This document shows positions 8,023 through 16,697 of a stretch of 64,000 nt of DNA, in pieces. Source of the stretch: Halorussus lipolyticus (lineage in GTDB: Archaea; Halobacteriota; Halobacteria; Halobacteriales; Haladaptataceae); contig NZ_CP119804.1 in assembly GCF_029338375.1 (NCBI RefSeq), positions 1,694,955-1,758,954 of the forward strand, given 5' to 3'. Under the pieces are notes generated by a model that saw only the letters and a list, made by a program, of their open reading frames with translations, had not been told where the DNA came from and ran no database searches. The translations under genes were made by a program, and so were the position numbers. Numbering within the stretch: position 1 is the first letter of the stretch; the number at the start of each line of letters is the position of its first letter.

Positions 8023-9879
8023 CTACTTCCGACCGGTGAAGTGGGGATGCTTGCTGACGTGCTTCGGGAGGTAGCGCTTCTTCTTCGGCAGGTCGCCCAC
8101 CTCGGAGCGGACCTCCTCGCGGAGTTGCTCGGGCGTCATCTCGCGCTCGGTCTCGTCGGCCCGGACGTTGACCCCGAGGAGGTCCTCGTCGCTCTCGACC
8201 TCCCGGTCGCCGACGACTGCGTAGTAGGGTACCCAGTCGGTCTCGGCTCTGGCGATGCGCTTGCCGACCGACTCGTTTCGCTCGTCCACGTCGGCCCGGA
8301 TTCCGGCGGATTCGAGGTCGTCGGCGAGGGCGTCACAGTAATCGGTGTGTTCGTCGCCGACCGGGACGAACCGGACCTGCGTGGGCGAGAGCCACGTCGG
8401 CAGTCGGGGCGTCTCCTGCGTGGCGGCCTTCTCCAGCAGGGCGGCCAGCACGCGCTCGATGCCGCCGGAGGGCGAGTAGTGGAGAATCGGCGGATGGTGG
8501 GACTCTTGGCCCGTGCTGTACTCGATGTCGAATCGCTCGGCGCTCTCGATGTCGATTTGGACCGTGGGGTTCTCGATGGGCCTGCCGAGTCGGTCGATTG
8601 CCGCGAAGTCGATTTTGGCCGACCAGTAGTGGTGGCGCTCGGGCAGTATTTCCAGCAGGGCGGGCTTCTCGAGGTCGTCCACGAGATTCTCGACCCACTC
8701 GTCGTTGTCGTCGTAGAAGTTCCGGGTCACTCGAATCGCCGGTTCGTAGTTCAGACCGAGGTCCTCGCTGGTCCGCAGGGAGAGTTTGGCTTGGGCCTCC
8801 AGTTCGTCTCTGGCCTGCTCCATGTCCCTCGTGGCGGTGTGCATGTCGGGCATGGTGAACGCTCGCTGGCGTTTGAGACCCATGACCTCGCCCTTCTGCT
8901 CGCGCCGGAAGGAGTAGGTGGACATCTCGTGGATTCGCAGGGGCAGGTCCGATTCGGAGATGTGCATGTCCCGCATGATGGAGAACTGGCCGAAGCAGGC
9001 CGCGAACCGGAGCATCATCTTCCGGTCGCCCGACTCGAAGCGATACTGGCGCTCGCCGAACTCCTCGGAGTGTTCCCGAATCGCCCGCACCCCGAGGTCG
9101 TACATGATGGGCGTCTCGACCGGCATGCCGCCGTACTCGACCACGAGGTCGTTGACGTACTCCATCAGCGAATCCCGGATTAACTTGCCACGGGGGTACC
9201 ACCGGAGGTTGCCCACGTCGCTCAACTCGTCGTAGCCCACCAGTTCCTTCTCCCGCATGAGTTCGACGTGGGGCGGTTGCTCGCCCCTGCTGGCGGTTTT
9301 GCCCTCTACTTCGTCCTCGACGAACGCCCGCATGTCGGCGCTCACTTGGTCGGAATCTTTGGCCGCCAGCGCGTCTCTGGTCTCGCCGTCGGGAAACGCG
9401 AGTTTCCACTCGCTCGGCGCTTGTTCGGCGGCGTCGGCCCCGTCCTCCTCGCCGCGCTCTGGGGTGACGTGCCGGGAGAGTTCCGAGAGCGGGTGACCCT
9501 TGCAAGACACCTCGAAGGACTTGTACCAGCCAAAGGGTGCCCGCAGGACCTCGTACTCGCCTTCGAGCGCGGTTTCGAGATTCTGCATCACGGTCTTGGC
9601 GCTGTCGGGGTTGGCGAGGTCGTCGCTCAGGTGCGCGTAGGGATAGAGGACGATTCTCCGCGTGTTCAACTGGCCAGTCACGTCGCGTAGTTCGTCGGCC
9701 GCGTTCTCGACCACGGCGTCCAAGTCGGCCTCGTCCTCGCTCTCGACGCTGACGAACGCGGTCACGCAGTCGTCCATCCGACCCTGCATCGGGACCTCCT
9801 CGGTCTCGGCGATGTCCTCGCCGGCCTCCGTGGTGGCCTCGAATTCGAGGTGGTCGGAGTGGATGAACAGCAGTCGCAT
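8023..9879 (-). CDS. thrS: Threonyl-tRNA synthetase, archaeal type
   Basis: 618 residues from ATG 9879; the upstream in-frame stretch to 9906 was rejected because MRLLFIHSDHLEFEATTEA is the canonical archaeal N-terminus. Residues 1 to about 145 are the archaeal D-aminoacyl-tRNA-deacylase-like editing domain. The class II core follows, with RFAACFGQFSIMRDM (cysteine zinc ligand), motif 2 FRREQKGEVMGLKRQRAFTMPDMHT, and HHPPILHYSPSGGIERVLAALLE as motif 3. The C-terminal anticodon-binding domain starts near LPTWLSPTQVRFVPVGDEH. It charges tRNA-Thr and clears mischarged serine. Confidence 0.95.
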   Translation of the reverse strand: MRLLFIHSDHLEFEATTEAGEDIAETEEVPMQGRMDDCVTAFVSVESEDEADLDAVVENAADELRDVTGQLNTRRIVLYPYAHLSDDLANPDSAKTVMQNLETALEGEYEVLRAPFGWYKSFEVSCKGHPLSELSRHVTPERGEEDGADAAEQAPSEWKLAFPDGETRDALAAKDSDQVSADMRAFVEDEVEGKTASRGEQPPHVELMREKELVGYDELSDVGNLRWYPRGKLIRDSLMEYVNDLVVEYGGMPVETPIMYDLGVRAIREHSEEFGERQYRFESGDRKMMLRFAACFGQFSIMRDMHISESDLPLRIHEMSTYSFRREQKGEVMGLKRQRAFTMPDMHTATRDMEQARDELEAQAKLSLRTSEDLGLNYEPAIRVTRNFYDDNDEWVENLVDDLEKPALLEILPERHHYWSAKIDFAAIDRLGRPIENPTVQIDIESAERFDIEYSTGQESHHPPILHYSPSGGIERVLAALLEKAATQETPRLPTWLSPTQVRFVPVGDEHTDYCDALADDLESAGIRADVDERNESVGKRIARAETDWVPYYAVVGDREVESDEDLLGVNVRADETEREMTPEQLREEVRSEVGDLPKKKRYLPKHVSKHPHFTGRK

Positions 9880-10320
9880 AGGCTGATAGACCGCTTCGGG
9901 TGGCAAAAGCGTGCCGGGGATGGAGAAGGGTGTCGCTAGGTTGCAATTGTCACGGGAACTAATGCCTATCTGCCGGTCGGAGCCTGATTCTCATCAGCGG
10001 TCATTGTTGAGGTCGGTTTCGATCTAAGATAGAATAATATATTTTTAAGACTTTATTTATTGTCTTTAAACGATATGTGGTTATTCGATCTGTGGCCGTT
10101 GCTCAAGTGCTTGCGCTCGGTGGAACCACCTCCAGTCGCGCGACGGCTAACATTGAATAAAGTAAAATGTGTAAGGGAAGAGAAATTCGTCTGATCCGAC
10201 TCGGTGTGTTCACACTATCTACAAAACCACAGTCTAATCTTAGATTATGCAGAATAGAACGTTTTCTACCAACTGTTGATTCCCACAAGTTTTATTCCTC
10301 CTAAGACTACTTGAATTTCT
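9880..10320 (+). other. AT-rich intergenic region
   Basis: No gene is visible. The sequence turns markedly A/T-rich from about 10,020, which marks the start of a low-GC islet running to about 11,940. The promoter of the lipoprotein gene at 10,321 must lie at its right end (CAAGTTTTATTCC near 10,287-10,299 is a possible TATA element). Confidence 0.5.
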
Positions 10321-10722
10321 ATGTCATTCAGTCGCCGAGAGATCCTACTCGCCAGTAGCACGTTACCATTACTTTCTGGATGTGCCCAATTTAACAGCTC
10401 ATCAACGGATATCGCTAGCTTAACTATTATTCTAGTGAATGGGCAAGAGAAAACATATACATATAAATTTGCACTCGAAACTACTGAAGGGCGTCAAGAG
10501 TGGTCCTCGCACAAATTAAAGTCAAAATCGGAAAAAACTATTAAGTTAGAACTCCCGAAAAATGAAGAAATTGTTGCGATTCATGGCTCTGTCGCTGGAT
10601 ACACGCTACGTGAAGAATTGCAGGACTATACATCACAGAAAGTCTGCCCAGAGATATACCTCGAATATGAATTAGCTGACAAGCCGACTATTCTTCAAAG
10701 TACAAACGTTGACTGTAGCTGA
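10321..10722 (+). CDS. Small lipoprotein of unknown function
   Basis: 133 residues. SRREILLASSTLPLLSGC gives an RR pair, a short hydrophobic core and a lipobox cysteine at residue 21, so export and lipid anchoring are likely. The mature part is not recognisable. It looks like a small beta-sandwich (LTIILVNGQEKTYTYKFALE) and holds two further cysteines. Codon use is A/T-rich and unlike the flanking thrS and fxsA genes. Together with the convergent gene at 10,752 this suggests a horizontally acquired pair. Confidence 0.65.
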   Translation: MSFSRREILLASSTLPLLSGCAQFNSSSTDIASLTIILVNGQEKTYTYKFALETTEGRQEWSSHKLKSKSEKTIKLELPKNEEIVAIHGSVAGYTLREELQDYTSQKVCPEIYLEYELADKPTILQSTNVDCS

Positions 10723-10751
10723 TGAAAGATTTGGAATGAGCTAAAAGGTGT

Positions 10752-11804
10752 TCAGTTTTCGATTTCGACTTTTTCGGATGTTCGCCGTTCGTCAACGACT
10801 GTGAACGGATTCTTCGTTAGAATGTGTGTGATTTCTTCTACCTGTCCGTTAACTTCTCTCGTAAGACCCTTTCCTTTCACCGATTTCACACCCCACTGTC
10901 TACGTTCCTCGGGTGTCATCTCTTCGGGGTGGCCACTAGACGGTCTACTATCTGGTCGCTCGACATCCGAACTACTAGCTGTAAGATCGGTTGAGGAAGA
11001 GCTTACGTTAGATTCGAATCCAGAGACTGTGTACTCTTTTTCCTCCCAGACCGTGGCTCCCGTCAAATGGATATGTTCTAAGTAGCCGTGTTTTAGCGTG
11101 ACTGTTTCAAGTAGCTTATCGCCGCTAGAGTAAATCACCGCATCAGAATGAGCACATTCATTCCAGAACTCTACCGGATACGAGTCCGAAGTATGCTGAT
11201 ATCCGTAGCCTACGTCATGCTGATTAAAGTCAAACCCGTCGTACTCTGCCATTGAGTTTACTAGAGTACTTATGGGAATTCCGAAGTCAATCTGACTCAT
11301 TGCGCTCATGACGCTCGCCTCTAAAATGGTTTTCGACCAGTTCATGTCGTCATCAGTTGGCGATGGATGAACTCCGTGTAGATGGTTAGAGGTATCTTTC
11401 AAGATACTGTCTTGGTTTGTGGGATCTGGAACATGGATGCTGTATCGCTGACCTCGAAGGTTCGATGATGTCCCATCAAAACTATCATTGTTATTTACCT
11501 CACATCCACCTCCAAGCCCGAGGCCGTGGGCCCAACCTAAAACATCGCCGTACGCGGTACCATACCAATTAAGACCGTAACTTCCCACGGTTGTAAATTC
11601 GCTATCATCACGGATCACAAATTCACCAGATGTGACTGTACCCGGACAATTCGAATCTTGGTCACAACCGAGGTTGTATGTCCAGACATCATTCGGCAAC
11701 GTTTCAGTAGCAGAAACGGTACGTGTAAAAGCACTGCTCGTTGCAGCACCGATTCCGATTCCCGATACAGCTTTCAGTAGTTCGCGCCTTGATTGCTCAG
11801 GCAT
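10752..11804 (-). CDS. Tat-exported protein of unknown function
   Basis: 350 residues. The N-terminus SRRELLKAVSGIGIGAATSSAFTRTVSA is a twin-arginine signal with a likely A-x-A cleavage site. The mature part has CDQDSNC and later Cys pairs, glycine-rich DVLGWAHGLGLGGGC, and a Ser/Thr-rich hinge followed by an acidic/basic tail ERPDSRPSSGHPEEMTPEERRQWG. I recognise no family. Base composition is as A/T-rich as its convergent neighbour. A surface or secreted role is inferred from the signal only. Confidence 0.65.
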   Translation of the reverse strand: MPEQSRRELLKAVSGIGIGAATSSAFTRTVSATETLPNDVWTYNLGCDQDSNCPGTVTSGEFVIRDDSEFTTVGSYGLNWYGTAYGDVLGWAHGLGLGGGCEVNNNDSFDGTSSNLRGQRYSIHVPDPTNQDSILKDTSNHLHGVHPSPTDDDMNWSKTILEASVMSAMSQIDFGIPISTLVNSMAEYDGFDFNQHDVGYGYQHTSDSYPVEFWNECAHSDAVIYSSGDKLLETVTLKHGYLEHIHLTGATVWEEKEYTVSGFESNVSSSSTDLTASSSDVERPDSRPSSGHPEEMTPEERRQWGVKSVKGKGLTREVNGQVEEITHILTKNPFTVVDERRTSEKVEIEN

Positions 11805-11972
11805 AGGATGAAATTATAAGGGTATGAATTAAGTATTTCTAGTCTATTTTTATATAATTAATATATGCTCGAATACAATAGACTTATTGAGGGTCCCCGA
11901 ATCACAATATTTCCCACCCGCATTCACCTAAAGCGTTTTACGGCGTGAACGACAACCCACACTCAAGTACCG

Positions 11973-12563
11973 ATGCTCAAACGCGCACTAATCGGACTCC
12001 TCATCATTCCCCTCGTAGACGCCCTGTTCCTCGTCTACGTGGCGACGCAACTCGGGCCGGTCCTCACAGTCGCGCTCGTCGTCCTGACCGCGCTGGTCGG
12101 GACGCTGTTCGTCCGCGCCGAAGGCCGCCACACCGTCAGGCGGTTACAGGAAGCGCTCGGCAAGGGCGAAGTCCCGACCGACGAGTTGACCGACGGCGCG
12201 CTCCTCATCGCGGCGGGCGCGTTCCTGCTGACGCCCGGCCTCGTCACCGACACCGTGGGCTTCCTGCTGGCCTTCCCTCCCTCGCGCATCCTCGTCCGCG
12301 AGACCGTCCAGAAGTGGGTCGTCAAGCCCTACGTCGAGAAGAAGACCGGCGGGTTCGCCACCGGCAACGTCTACACCTTCGGCTTCCCGAACGCCGAGGA
12401 CGTGAGCGCCAGCGGAACCGGCGCTAGCGCGGGCGGTGCAGGGAATGCTGGCGCTGGTGCAAGTGGCGCTGGCGGCTCGCACGGCCAGTCGAACTCCGAG
12501 GACACCTATCGCGTGGACGACGATTCCTACGACATCGAATTCGAAGACGACGAGGAGAAGTAG
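11973..12563 (+). CDS. fxsA: FxsA family membrane protein
   Basis: 196 residues. RALIGLLIIPLVDALFLVYVATQLGPVLTVALVVLTALVGTLFVRAEG (two helices) and GALLIAAGAFLLTPGLVTDTVGFLLAFPPSR match FxsA/UPF0716. In E. coli FxsA relieves phage T7 exclusion when overproduced; the archaeal role is unknown. The C-terminal 60 residues are a glycine/alanine/serine linker and an acidic tail (DDDSYDIEFEDDEEK), added relative to the bacterial protein. It lies just upstream of the tRNA-Ile gene. Confidence 0.85.
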   Translation: MLKRALIGLLIIPLVDALFLVYVATQLGPVLTVALVVLTALVGTLFVRAEGRHTVRRLQEALGKGEVPTDELTDGALLIAAGAFLLTPGLVTDTVGFLLAFPPSRILVRETVQKWVVKPYVEKKTGGFATGNVYTFGFPNAEDVSASGTGASAGGAGNAGAGASGAGGSHGQSNSEDTYRVDDDSYDIEFEDDEEK

Positions 12564-12639
12564 CGATGAAAAACCCAACCGGCTAATATCTCCGGAAAAC
12601 CCCGTGAGGGCGTGTCGAAGCCGAATCGAAAGGAAACGC

Positions 12640-12648
12640 TTAAACATA
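12640..12648 (+). promoter_or_regulatory. TATA box of the tRNA-Ile gene
   Basis: The purine-rich GAAACGC followed by TTAAACATA lies about 30-38 bases before the first base of the tRNA. This is the BRE-plus-TATA arrangement of archaeal tRNA promoters. Confidence 0.55.
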
Positions 12649-12677
12649 CAAGGGCGCAACGATTGAATGCGTTCAGC

Positions 12678-12751
12678 GGGCCAATAGCTCAATCAGGTTG
12701 AGCGCTCGGCTGATAACCGGGAGGTTCGCGGTTCAAATCCGCGTTGGCCCA
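12678..12751 (+). tRNA. tRNA-Ile (GAT)
   Basis: 74 nt. The acceptor stem GGGCCAA pairs with TTGGCCC, followed by discriminator A12751. The D-arm is GCTC...GAGC, the anticodon stem is CTCGG/CCGGG with one G-T pair, and the loop CTGATAA has anticodon GAT at 12712-12714. The T-arm is CGCGG-TTCAAAT-CCGCG. No CCA is encoded. The last 15 bases form the left att site of the integrated element and remain intact. Confidence 0.95.
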
Positions 12752-12753
12752 CT
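12737..12753 (+). other. attL: 17-bp att core in the tRNA-Ile 3' end
   Basis: ATCCGCGTTGGCCCACT is identical to 41,402-41,418. After two mismatches both copies continue with CTTTCC. The core covers the T-stem 3' strand, the acceptor 3' strand and two bases beyond the tRNA. Confidence 0.9.
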
Positions 12754-12923
12754 CGCTTTCCTCACGTTGATTGGTCGAAAGAGAAACGGGTCCGTACCCA
12801 TCTCAAACGGTCCGTTTCCGGGTTTTCACCCCAACCAGTAGGAGGGCTTTTCAGGGGAGTTCAGTCGTATAGCGAATGAACCACCGCGCCGGGTAGCGAT
12901 TTCCGTAGCCGGAGGTGTCCGTG

Positions 12924-13190
12924 ATGGCGCTCCAGTTGCCCGACGCCGACGGCGACTGTCGCACCTGCGAGTTCTGCGACGCCCACGTCACCCCGGAGTT
13001 CCGTCGTAGCTACGGCACCGCCGACAGACGCGCTCTGCGGTGCCCTGAGTGCGATTCGTGGGCGCGCATTATGCGCGGGTCCGCGGCTGGCAAGGACGTA
13101 GACCACCCCGACCCGCAGAAACACGACGGTCGAAACGGCGGCGTCGAACTCCGCGGACCGAAGGTCACGGACGGAGGGCTAAGCCGATGA
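12924..13190 (+). CDS. Small zinc-finger protein, first gene of the replication operon
   Basis: 88 residues from ATG 12924, chosen because a full Shine-Dalgarno GGAGGTG sits at 12911-12917; GTGs at 12915 and 12921 are in frame. CEFC near residue 15 and CPEC near 42 form a four-cysteine knuckle, followed by DSWARIMRGSAAG. It resembles the short haloarchaeal DUF7563-type zinc proteins common on plasmids and viruses. It overlaps the next gene by ATGA. A nucleic-acid-binding role is inferred. Confidence 0.75.
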   Translation: MALQLPDADGDCRTCEFCDAHVTPEFRRSYGTADRRALRCPECDSWARIMRGSAAGKDVDHPDPQKHDGRNGGVELRGPKVTDGGLSR

Positions 13191-13615
13191 ACCGGAGCGG
13201 TCTCGGTCGCTACGGCGTCTCCTCGCAAACTGTTCTCCGAGAACGCACCGAGGACGACGAGGGCTACCTCATTTGCCCCGAGTGCGGAACTCCCGTCGGG
13301 AACTCCCTCGGGAGTCACGAGGTCGCCCGGCCGGAGATCGTGGACGACGACCTCGCCGACGCCATCGGCGACGTGTTGGTCACGCACGGCTGGGTGTGCG
13401 ACCGACACCCCGGCTACGAGGTCGTTATGCCGACGCCGGTCGGGTCCCTCTCGGTCGAGGAGGCCGTGAACTCCGGTTGGGTGGGCGTCCGCGTACAGTT
13501 CGCCGACGGATTCGTTCGGACCGTCGCCACGCCCGAGAAGGAGATTCGTCGAGGCGAGGTAGACGACGTGTCTACCGACGCTCGCGGCGAGTCCGAGGAG
13601 GCTGGTTCCGCGTGA
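13187..13615 (+). CDS. Hypothetical protein with CPEC zinc knuckle
   Basis: 142 residues from ATG 13187, overlapping the preceding stop (ATGA) and the next start (GTGA at 13612-13615). CPECGTP near residue 30 and the later HGWVCDRHPGYE give a possible C-C-C-H zinc site. No family recognised. The C-terminus is a hydrophilic linker. It contains palindrome copy A (13558-13576), read as VDDVST. Confidence 0.7.
   Translation: MNRSGLGRYGVSSQTVLRERTEDDEGYLICPECGTPVGNSLGSHEVARPEIVDDDLADAIGDVLVTHGWVCDRHPGYEVVMPTPVGSLSVEEAVNSGWVGVRVQFADGFVRTVATPEKEIRRGEVDDVSTDARGESEEAGSA
13558..13576 (+). repeat. Dispersed palindrome copy A
   Basis: GGTAGAC-GACGT-GTCTACC, with the flanking box GATTCGTCGA at 13543-13552, five bases to its left. 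It lies in the last codons of the gene at 13187, 36 bases before the next start. Confidence 0.8.
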
Positions 13616-15297
13616 GTCTCGACACGCCGTCGAGCGCGGGCGTCGTCTCGCCCGACCAGCACGTCTCGGACGTAACCGACGCCGAGACCGACCGCTTTCC
13701 CGAACCGCGCGCCCACGGCGCGAGCATTCAGAACGTGCTGAACGACCTCGCGCCCTCCGACCGGGAGAAGCGCGGTCTCGACCGCGGCACCCTCTACGAC
13801 CACGCGGTTCACTACTGGCGCGAGAACGTCGAGGACCACGAACGCGAACCCTACGTCGCCGCCGAACCCTTCGACGCCGACTGGCTCCCCGAGGAGGGCC
13901 GCTACGCGCTCGTTCTCAAGTCCTCGGGATGGAAGGCCGGATACGGCACTGGCGACGACTACAGCCAGTTCTACGAACACCATCTCATGCTCCGGCGCGT
14001 GGTCGAGACGAAGAACGGTCACGAGTTGAAAAAGCCGCCGCTGGCGCTTCACGTCGAGGTCCAACCGCAGTTCCGCGACCTCGTGTACGAGGACGGGAAC
14101 CCGCTGGAGTGTCCCCACGGCGAGGGCACTCGACTGGAGATTTGGACGACATGGGCCGAACAGCCCGAGGATGCCGAGACCCGCGCCTACGACGCCCTGC
14201 GCGCGGTCTACGGCGACGTGTTCGACGTAGACGACCGAAACCCCAACTCCCGGCGCGTCGCCAAGGCCGAGGCGCACGTCCGGTTCGCCCACGAGAAGAT
14301 GGGCAACGTCGTAGAAACGCTCGACCAGTCGCGTCAGCTCGTCGCCTACGGCGGCGAGTCCGAAATCGAGGCCCACCAGCGCCGCCAGCGCCAAGGGTAT
14401 CTGGAGGCGCTGGTCGAGTCCGACCGCTGGGACCTCCTCGGGTTCCCCGACCAACCGTTCAACTCGGCGCTGAAGGTCTACCGCCGGAAGGACTGGCACA
14501 CGCTCAGTCCGGAGAACTCGGCGTATCACCCGAAGCTGGAGGCGTTCTTCGCTGGCGTCGAGCGCGGCGAACTCCCACATGTCTCGGAGTGGGAGGAGGT
14601 GATGGATCACCTGCGCACGATGTGCGCCACGCACGCTCGTTGGGCCGGGCTGGAACGGTCGGACCTCGTGGAAGACGAGTTCTTCGACGGTGCGCTCGCG
14701 CCCGAGTACGAGTTCGAGCGCCCGACCGGGCGCAAGCACATGCTTCGCCAGCGGTACGAGGAGGTCGCCACCGAGGTCTACCGCGAGGCGCTGAAGCCGA
14801 ACACCACGGCCGTCTACGACCTGATGAAGGTCGTCGCGGAACACCGCGGCGCGACCTACGACAAGTTAGTCGAGGAGACCGGACTCGCTCGCTCGACCGT
14901 TCGCTATCACGTCGCTCGGCTGGAGGACGCCGAGGTGTTCGTGAAGGTCGAGGAGAACCCGGTACTCGTCGCGTTCAGCGCGCCGCTGGCCCGCGAGGAA
15001 GCCAGCGACGTGCTGGAAGAGGTCTATCCGGACGACACGCCGGAGGACCGCGCGGACCGCGCCGACGACCGACGCGAGGCACGCCGCGAGCGCCAAGAAC
15101 GCCGTGACGACGACCTCGACGGCGAGGACGAGGAGGACGCCGACCCGGACGCCAGCGGTGAGGCCGAACTCGGGTTCCGCTACCTCGCGCACGTCGAGGC
15201 GAGCGCCCACGACCTCGCGTTCCTGCGCGACCGCGCGGAACTGGGCGAGCGCGACGTGCGCGTTCGCGCCGACGAACTCCCGCCCGACCTTCGATAG
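13612..15297 (+). CDS. Probable replication protein of the element (DUF7845-like) with winged helix
   Basis: 561 residues from GTG 13612, which overlaps the upstream stop. The large N-terminal part (YALVLKSSGWKAGYGTG..., then LPHVSEWEEVMDHLRTMCATHARWAGL) resembles the long haloarchaeal plasmid/virus proteins grouped as DUF7845. Near residues 405-445 a winged-helix motif is clear: TAVYDLMKVVAEHRGATYDKLVEETGLARSTVRYHVARLEDAEV. A charged Arg/Glu/Asp coiled stretch follows. Its place as the largest gene in the leftmost operon suggests replication or its control. That is inference, and no Rep catalytic motif was found. Confidence 0.6.
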   Translation: MSLDTPSSAGVVSPDQHVSDVTDAETDRFPEPRAHGASIQNVLNDLAPSDREKRGLDRGTLYDHAVHYWRENVEDHEREPYVAAEPFDADWLPEEGRYALVLKSSGWKAGYGTGDDYSQFYEHHLMLRRVVETKNGHELKKPPLALHVEVQPQFRDLVYEDGNPLECPHGEGTRLEIWTTWAEQPEDAETRAYDALRAVYGDVFDVDDRNPNSRRVAKAEAHVRFAHEKMGNVVETLDQSRQLVAYGGESEIEAHQRRQRQGYLEALVESDRWDLLGFPDQPFNSALKVYRRKDWHTLSPENSAYHPKLEAFFAGVERGELPHVSEWEEVMDHLRTMCATHARWAGLERSDLVEDEFFDGALAPEYEFERPTGRKHMLRQRYEEVATEVYREALKPNTTAVYDLMKVVAEHRGATYDKLVEETGLARSTVRYHVARLEDAEVFVKVEENPVLVAFSAPLAREEASDVLEEVYPDDTPEDRADRADDRREARRERQERRDDDLDGEDEEDADPDASGEAELGFRYLAHVEASAHDLAFLRDRAELGERDVRVRADELPPDLR

Positions 15298-15360
15298 CGA
15301 GGTCGCGGTCCGGGTTCGCTCTTTCTCGTAGTGGCGACGCTATCGAGCGTCGGCCGTTTC

Positions 15361-15379
15361 GCTATACGATTCGTCTACT
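15361..15379 (+). repeat. Dispersed palindrome copy K (degenerate left arm)
   Basis: GCTATAC-GATTC-GTCTACT. The right arm and centre match the consensus and the left arm is partly decayed. It lies in the convergent gap and lacks the GACTCGWCGA box. Confidence 0.6.
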
Positions 15380-15586
15380 TCTGGTCGCGGGCACTGCGTT
15401 CGTGTCTCACTTCTGCCTTCTTCTACTTTCACTCGGGTGTTATCGTGCGTCTGCGGGTCTGATTCGACCCAGTTTTCCGAGAACTGGGAGGGTCGTCGCC
15501 GGGGTCGAACCGGTCGATACGCGGCGCGTGGGCGTCCGAGAACGCCGTCGAGGGCGCTTCGGGAGCGCACTGACATTGCCGCACCG

Positions 15587-15650
15587 CCTTAGGGTAGTGC
15601 CCCTAAGGGGGTAGAGAAGGGTTACGGCGGCGCGCAGAGCGCGCGCCGCC
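15587..15650. repeat. Two adjacent stem-loops
   Basis: The first is CCTTAGGG (15587-15594) with CCCTAAGG (15601-15608) and a six-base loop. The second is GGCGGCGCGC (15626-15635) with GCGCGCCGCC (15641-15650) and a five-base loop. They could act as a two-way terminator for the converging operons or as part of a replication origin. There is no T-run typical of a simple terminator. Confidence 0.6.
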
Positions 15651-15770
15651 TACCGCACCGCGACCGCTGGTCGAACCGGCGCGTCACGGACGGACAATCA
15701 AATGCACGGGGGAGTAGCAGAAGGTGAGAACCCGCCAACGGGCTTTGCCAGATTCGCTTACGAGGGTCGT

Positions 15771-16697
15771 TCAGCGGTCCGACCGTGAGTGGTCGGGAAG
15801 GTCGAACCAACCACGGTCGAACTCCCCGCGGTACTGCTTGAGCGCGAGCGCGACGCCCGCGGGCACGTAGAGGACCACGAGAACCCACAGGACCAACGCC
15901 CCGAGGAGTCCGCCGAGCGGCCACTGTCCGACCGCCGCGAGGACCAACGAGACGACGGTCCCGGCGAAGCCCGACGCGGCGAGGAGTCGGTTCTGGCGGT
16001 CCTCGACCCAGCCCAGCCAGCGAGCGAACAGCGCCTCGGGCCGGAGTTCCGCCCGCGCCCACGCCGCGAACCCGCGGACGTAGGGCGCGAGCGCGAACGC
16101 CCAGTCGGGTGGGTCCGCGTCCGGCGGCGCAGGGAAGCGCGTCCGCGGGTCGAGCGCCCACGCGACCATACAGACGAACGCCCACGCCCGGACCCACGCG
16201 CTCCAGCACGTCCGGGCGTACCCGCGGGCCGCCGCATAATGCGCGTCGGCGCGCTCGCGCCAGTCCGTCCGTGCGTCCGCGTCCGCGTCCGAGTCCGCCA
16301 GCGGGTCCGCGCTCGCCTCGGCGCGGGCGTCCGTGCCAGCGCCCCCGTCTGCGGCCGCGTCCGTCTGTGCGCCTACAGCGGCGCGCACGCGGTCGAGTAC
16401 GCCCGCCGCCCGTACCCGCCCGCCAGCGCCCGCCGCTTCGCCGTGCGCGTCCTCGGACGCGTTCGCGCCGTCTCGCACGCCCGTCTCGGCGAGCGCGAGT
16501 TCGTCCGCGAGCGCGTTCGCCCGCGAGTCCGCGGTTGCCAGTTCGTCCGCGAGCGCGTCCGGGTCCGCGAGGTCGGGCGCGTCCGTGCGCTCGACTCGAC
16601 GAGGCGAGGTAGACGCACCGTCTACCGAGTCGCTCCGGTCGTCCTCCTCGCCCACCTCGTTCAGCCAGTCGGCGAGGTCGCCGTCGGAGTAGGTCAC
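15771..16697 (-). CDS. Membrane protein with Ala/Asp-rich cytoplasmic region, last gene of the particle operon
   Basis: 308 residues from GTG 16697, which overlaps the upstream stop (GTGA). Residues 1-150 are a low-complexity, heptad-like Ala/Asp/Glu/Leu stretch (LADELATADSRANALADEL). A hydrophobic helix follows near 165-185 (AWVRAWAFVCMVAWAL), and two more near 240-290 (SGFAGTVVSLVLAAVGQW, GGLLGALVLWVLVVLYVPAGVALAL). No family recognised. Palindrome copy B lies near its 5' end, read as VDGAST. Confidence 0.7.
   Translation of the reverse strand: MTYSDGDLADWLNEVGEEDDRSDSVDGASTSPRRVERTDAPDLADPDALADELATADSRANALADELALAETGVRDGANASEDAHGEAAGAGGRVRAAGVLDRVRAAVGAQTDAAADGGAGTDARAEASADPLADSDADADARTDWRERADAHYAAARGYARTCWSAWVRAWAFVCMVAWALDPRTRFPAPPDADPPDWAFALAPYVRGFAAWARAELRPEALFARWLGWVEDRQNRLLAASGFAGTVVSLVLAAVGQWPLGGLLGALVLWVLVVLYVPAGVALALKQYRGEFDRGWFDLPDHSRSDR
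16608..16626 (+). repeat. Dispersed palindrome copy B
   Basis: GGTAGAC-GCACC-GTCTACC, with the box GACTCGACGA at 16593-16602, five bases to its left. It lies near the 5' end of the minus-strand gene 15771-16697. Confidence 0.85.

Larger units (their letters stand above)
15298..15770 (+). other. Convergent gap with hairpins, no convincing gene
   Basis: Lies between the 3' ends of the replication operon and the membrane operon. It holds a 7-bp hairpin at 15335-15352 (CGACGCT/AGCGTCG) just after the stop, palindrome copy K (15361-15379), and two strong stem-loops at 15587-15650. A minus-strand ORF at 15340-15576 is Arg/Ser-rich and unlike a real protein. Confidence 0.6.

Noticed and set aside
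12010..12040. GTAGACG...CGTCTACG in fxsA as another palindrome copy
   Set aside because: The arms are separated by about ten more bases than in the family and encode conserved membrane-protein residues; chance match.
13273..13611. N-terminal extension of the replication protein to 13273
   Set aside because: It would overlap the whole second half of the gene at 13187. GTG 13612 with the GTGA overlap is the natural start.
15480..15540. GGTCGAACC-like stretch as a tRNA fragment
   Set aside because: No pairing acceptor or anticodon arm could be drawn around it.
15340..15576. Minus-strand ORF of 78 codons in the convergent gap
   Set aside because: Arg/Ser-rich composition without a fold-like pattern or start signal. 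It does cross palindrome K in the same frame as the in-gene copies, so it is kept only as a doubtful case.
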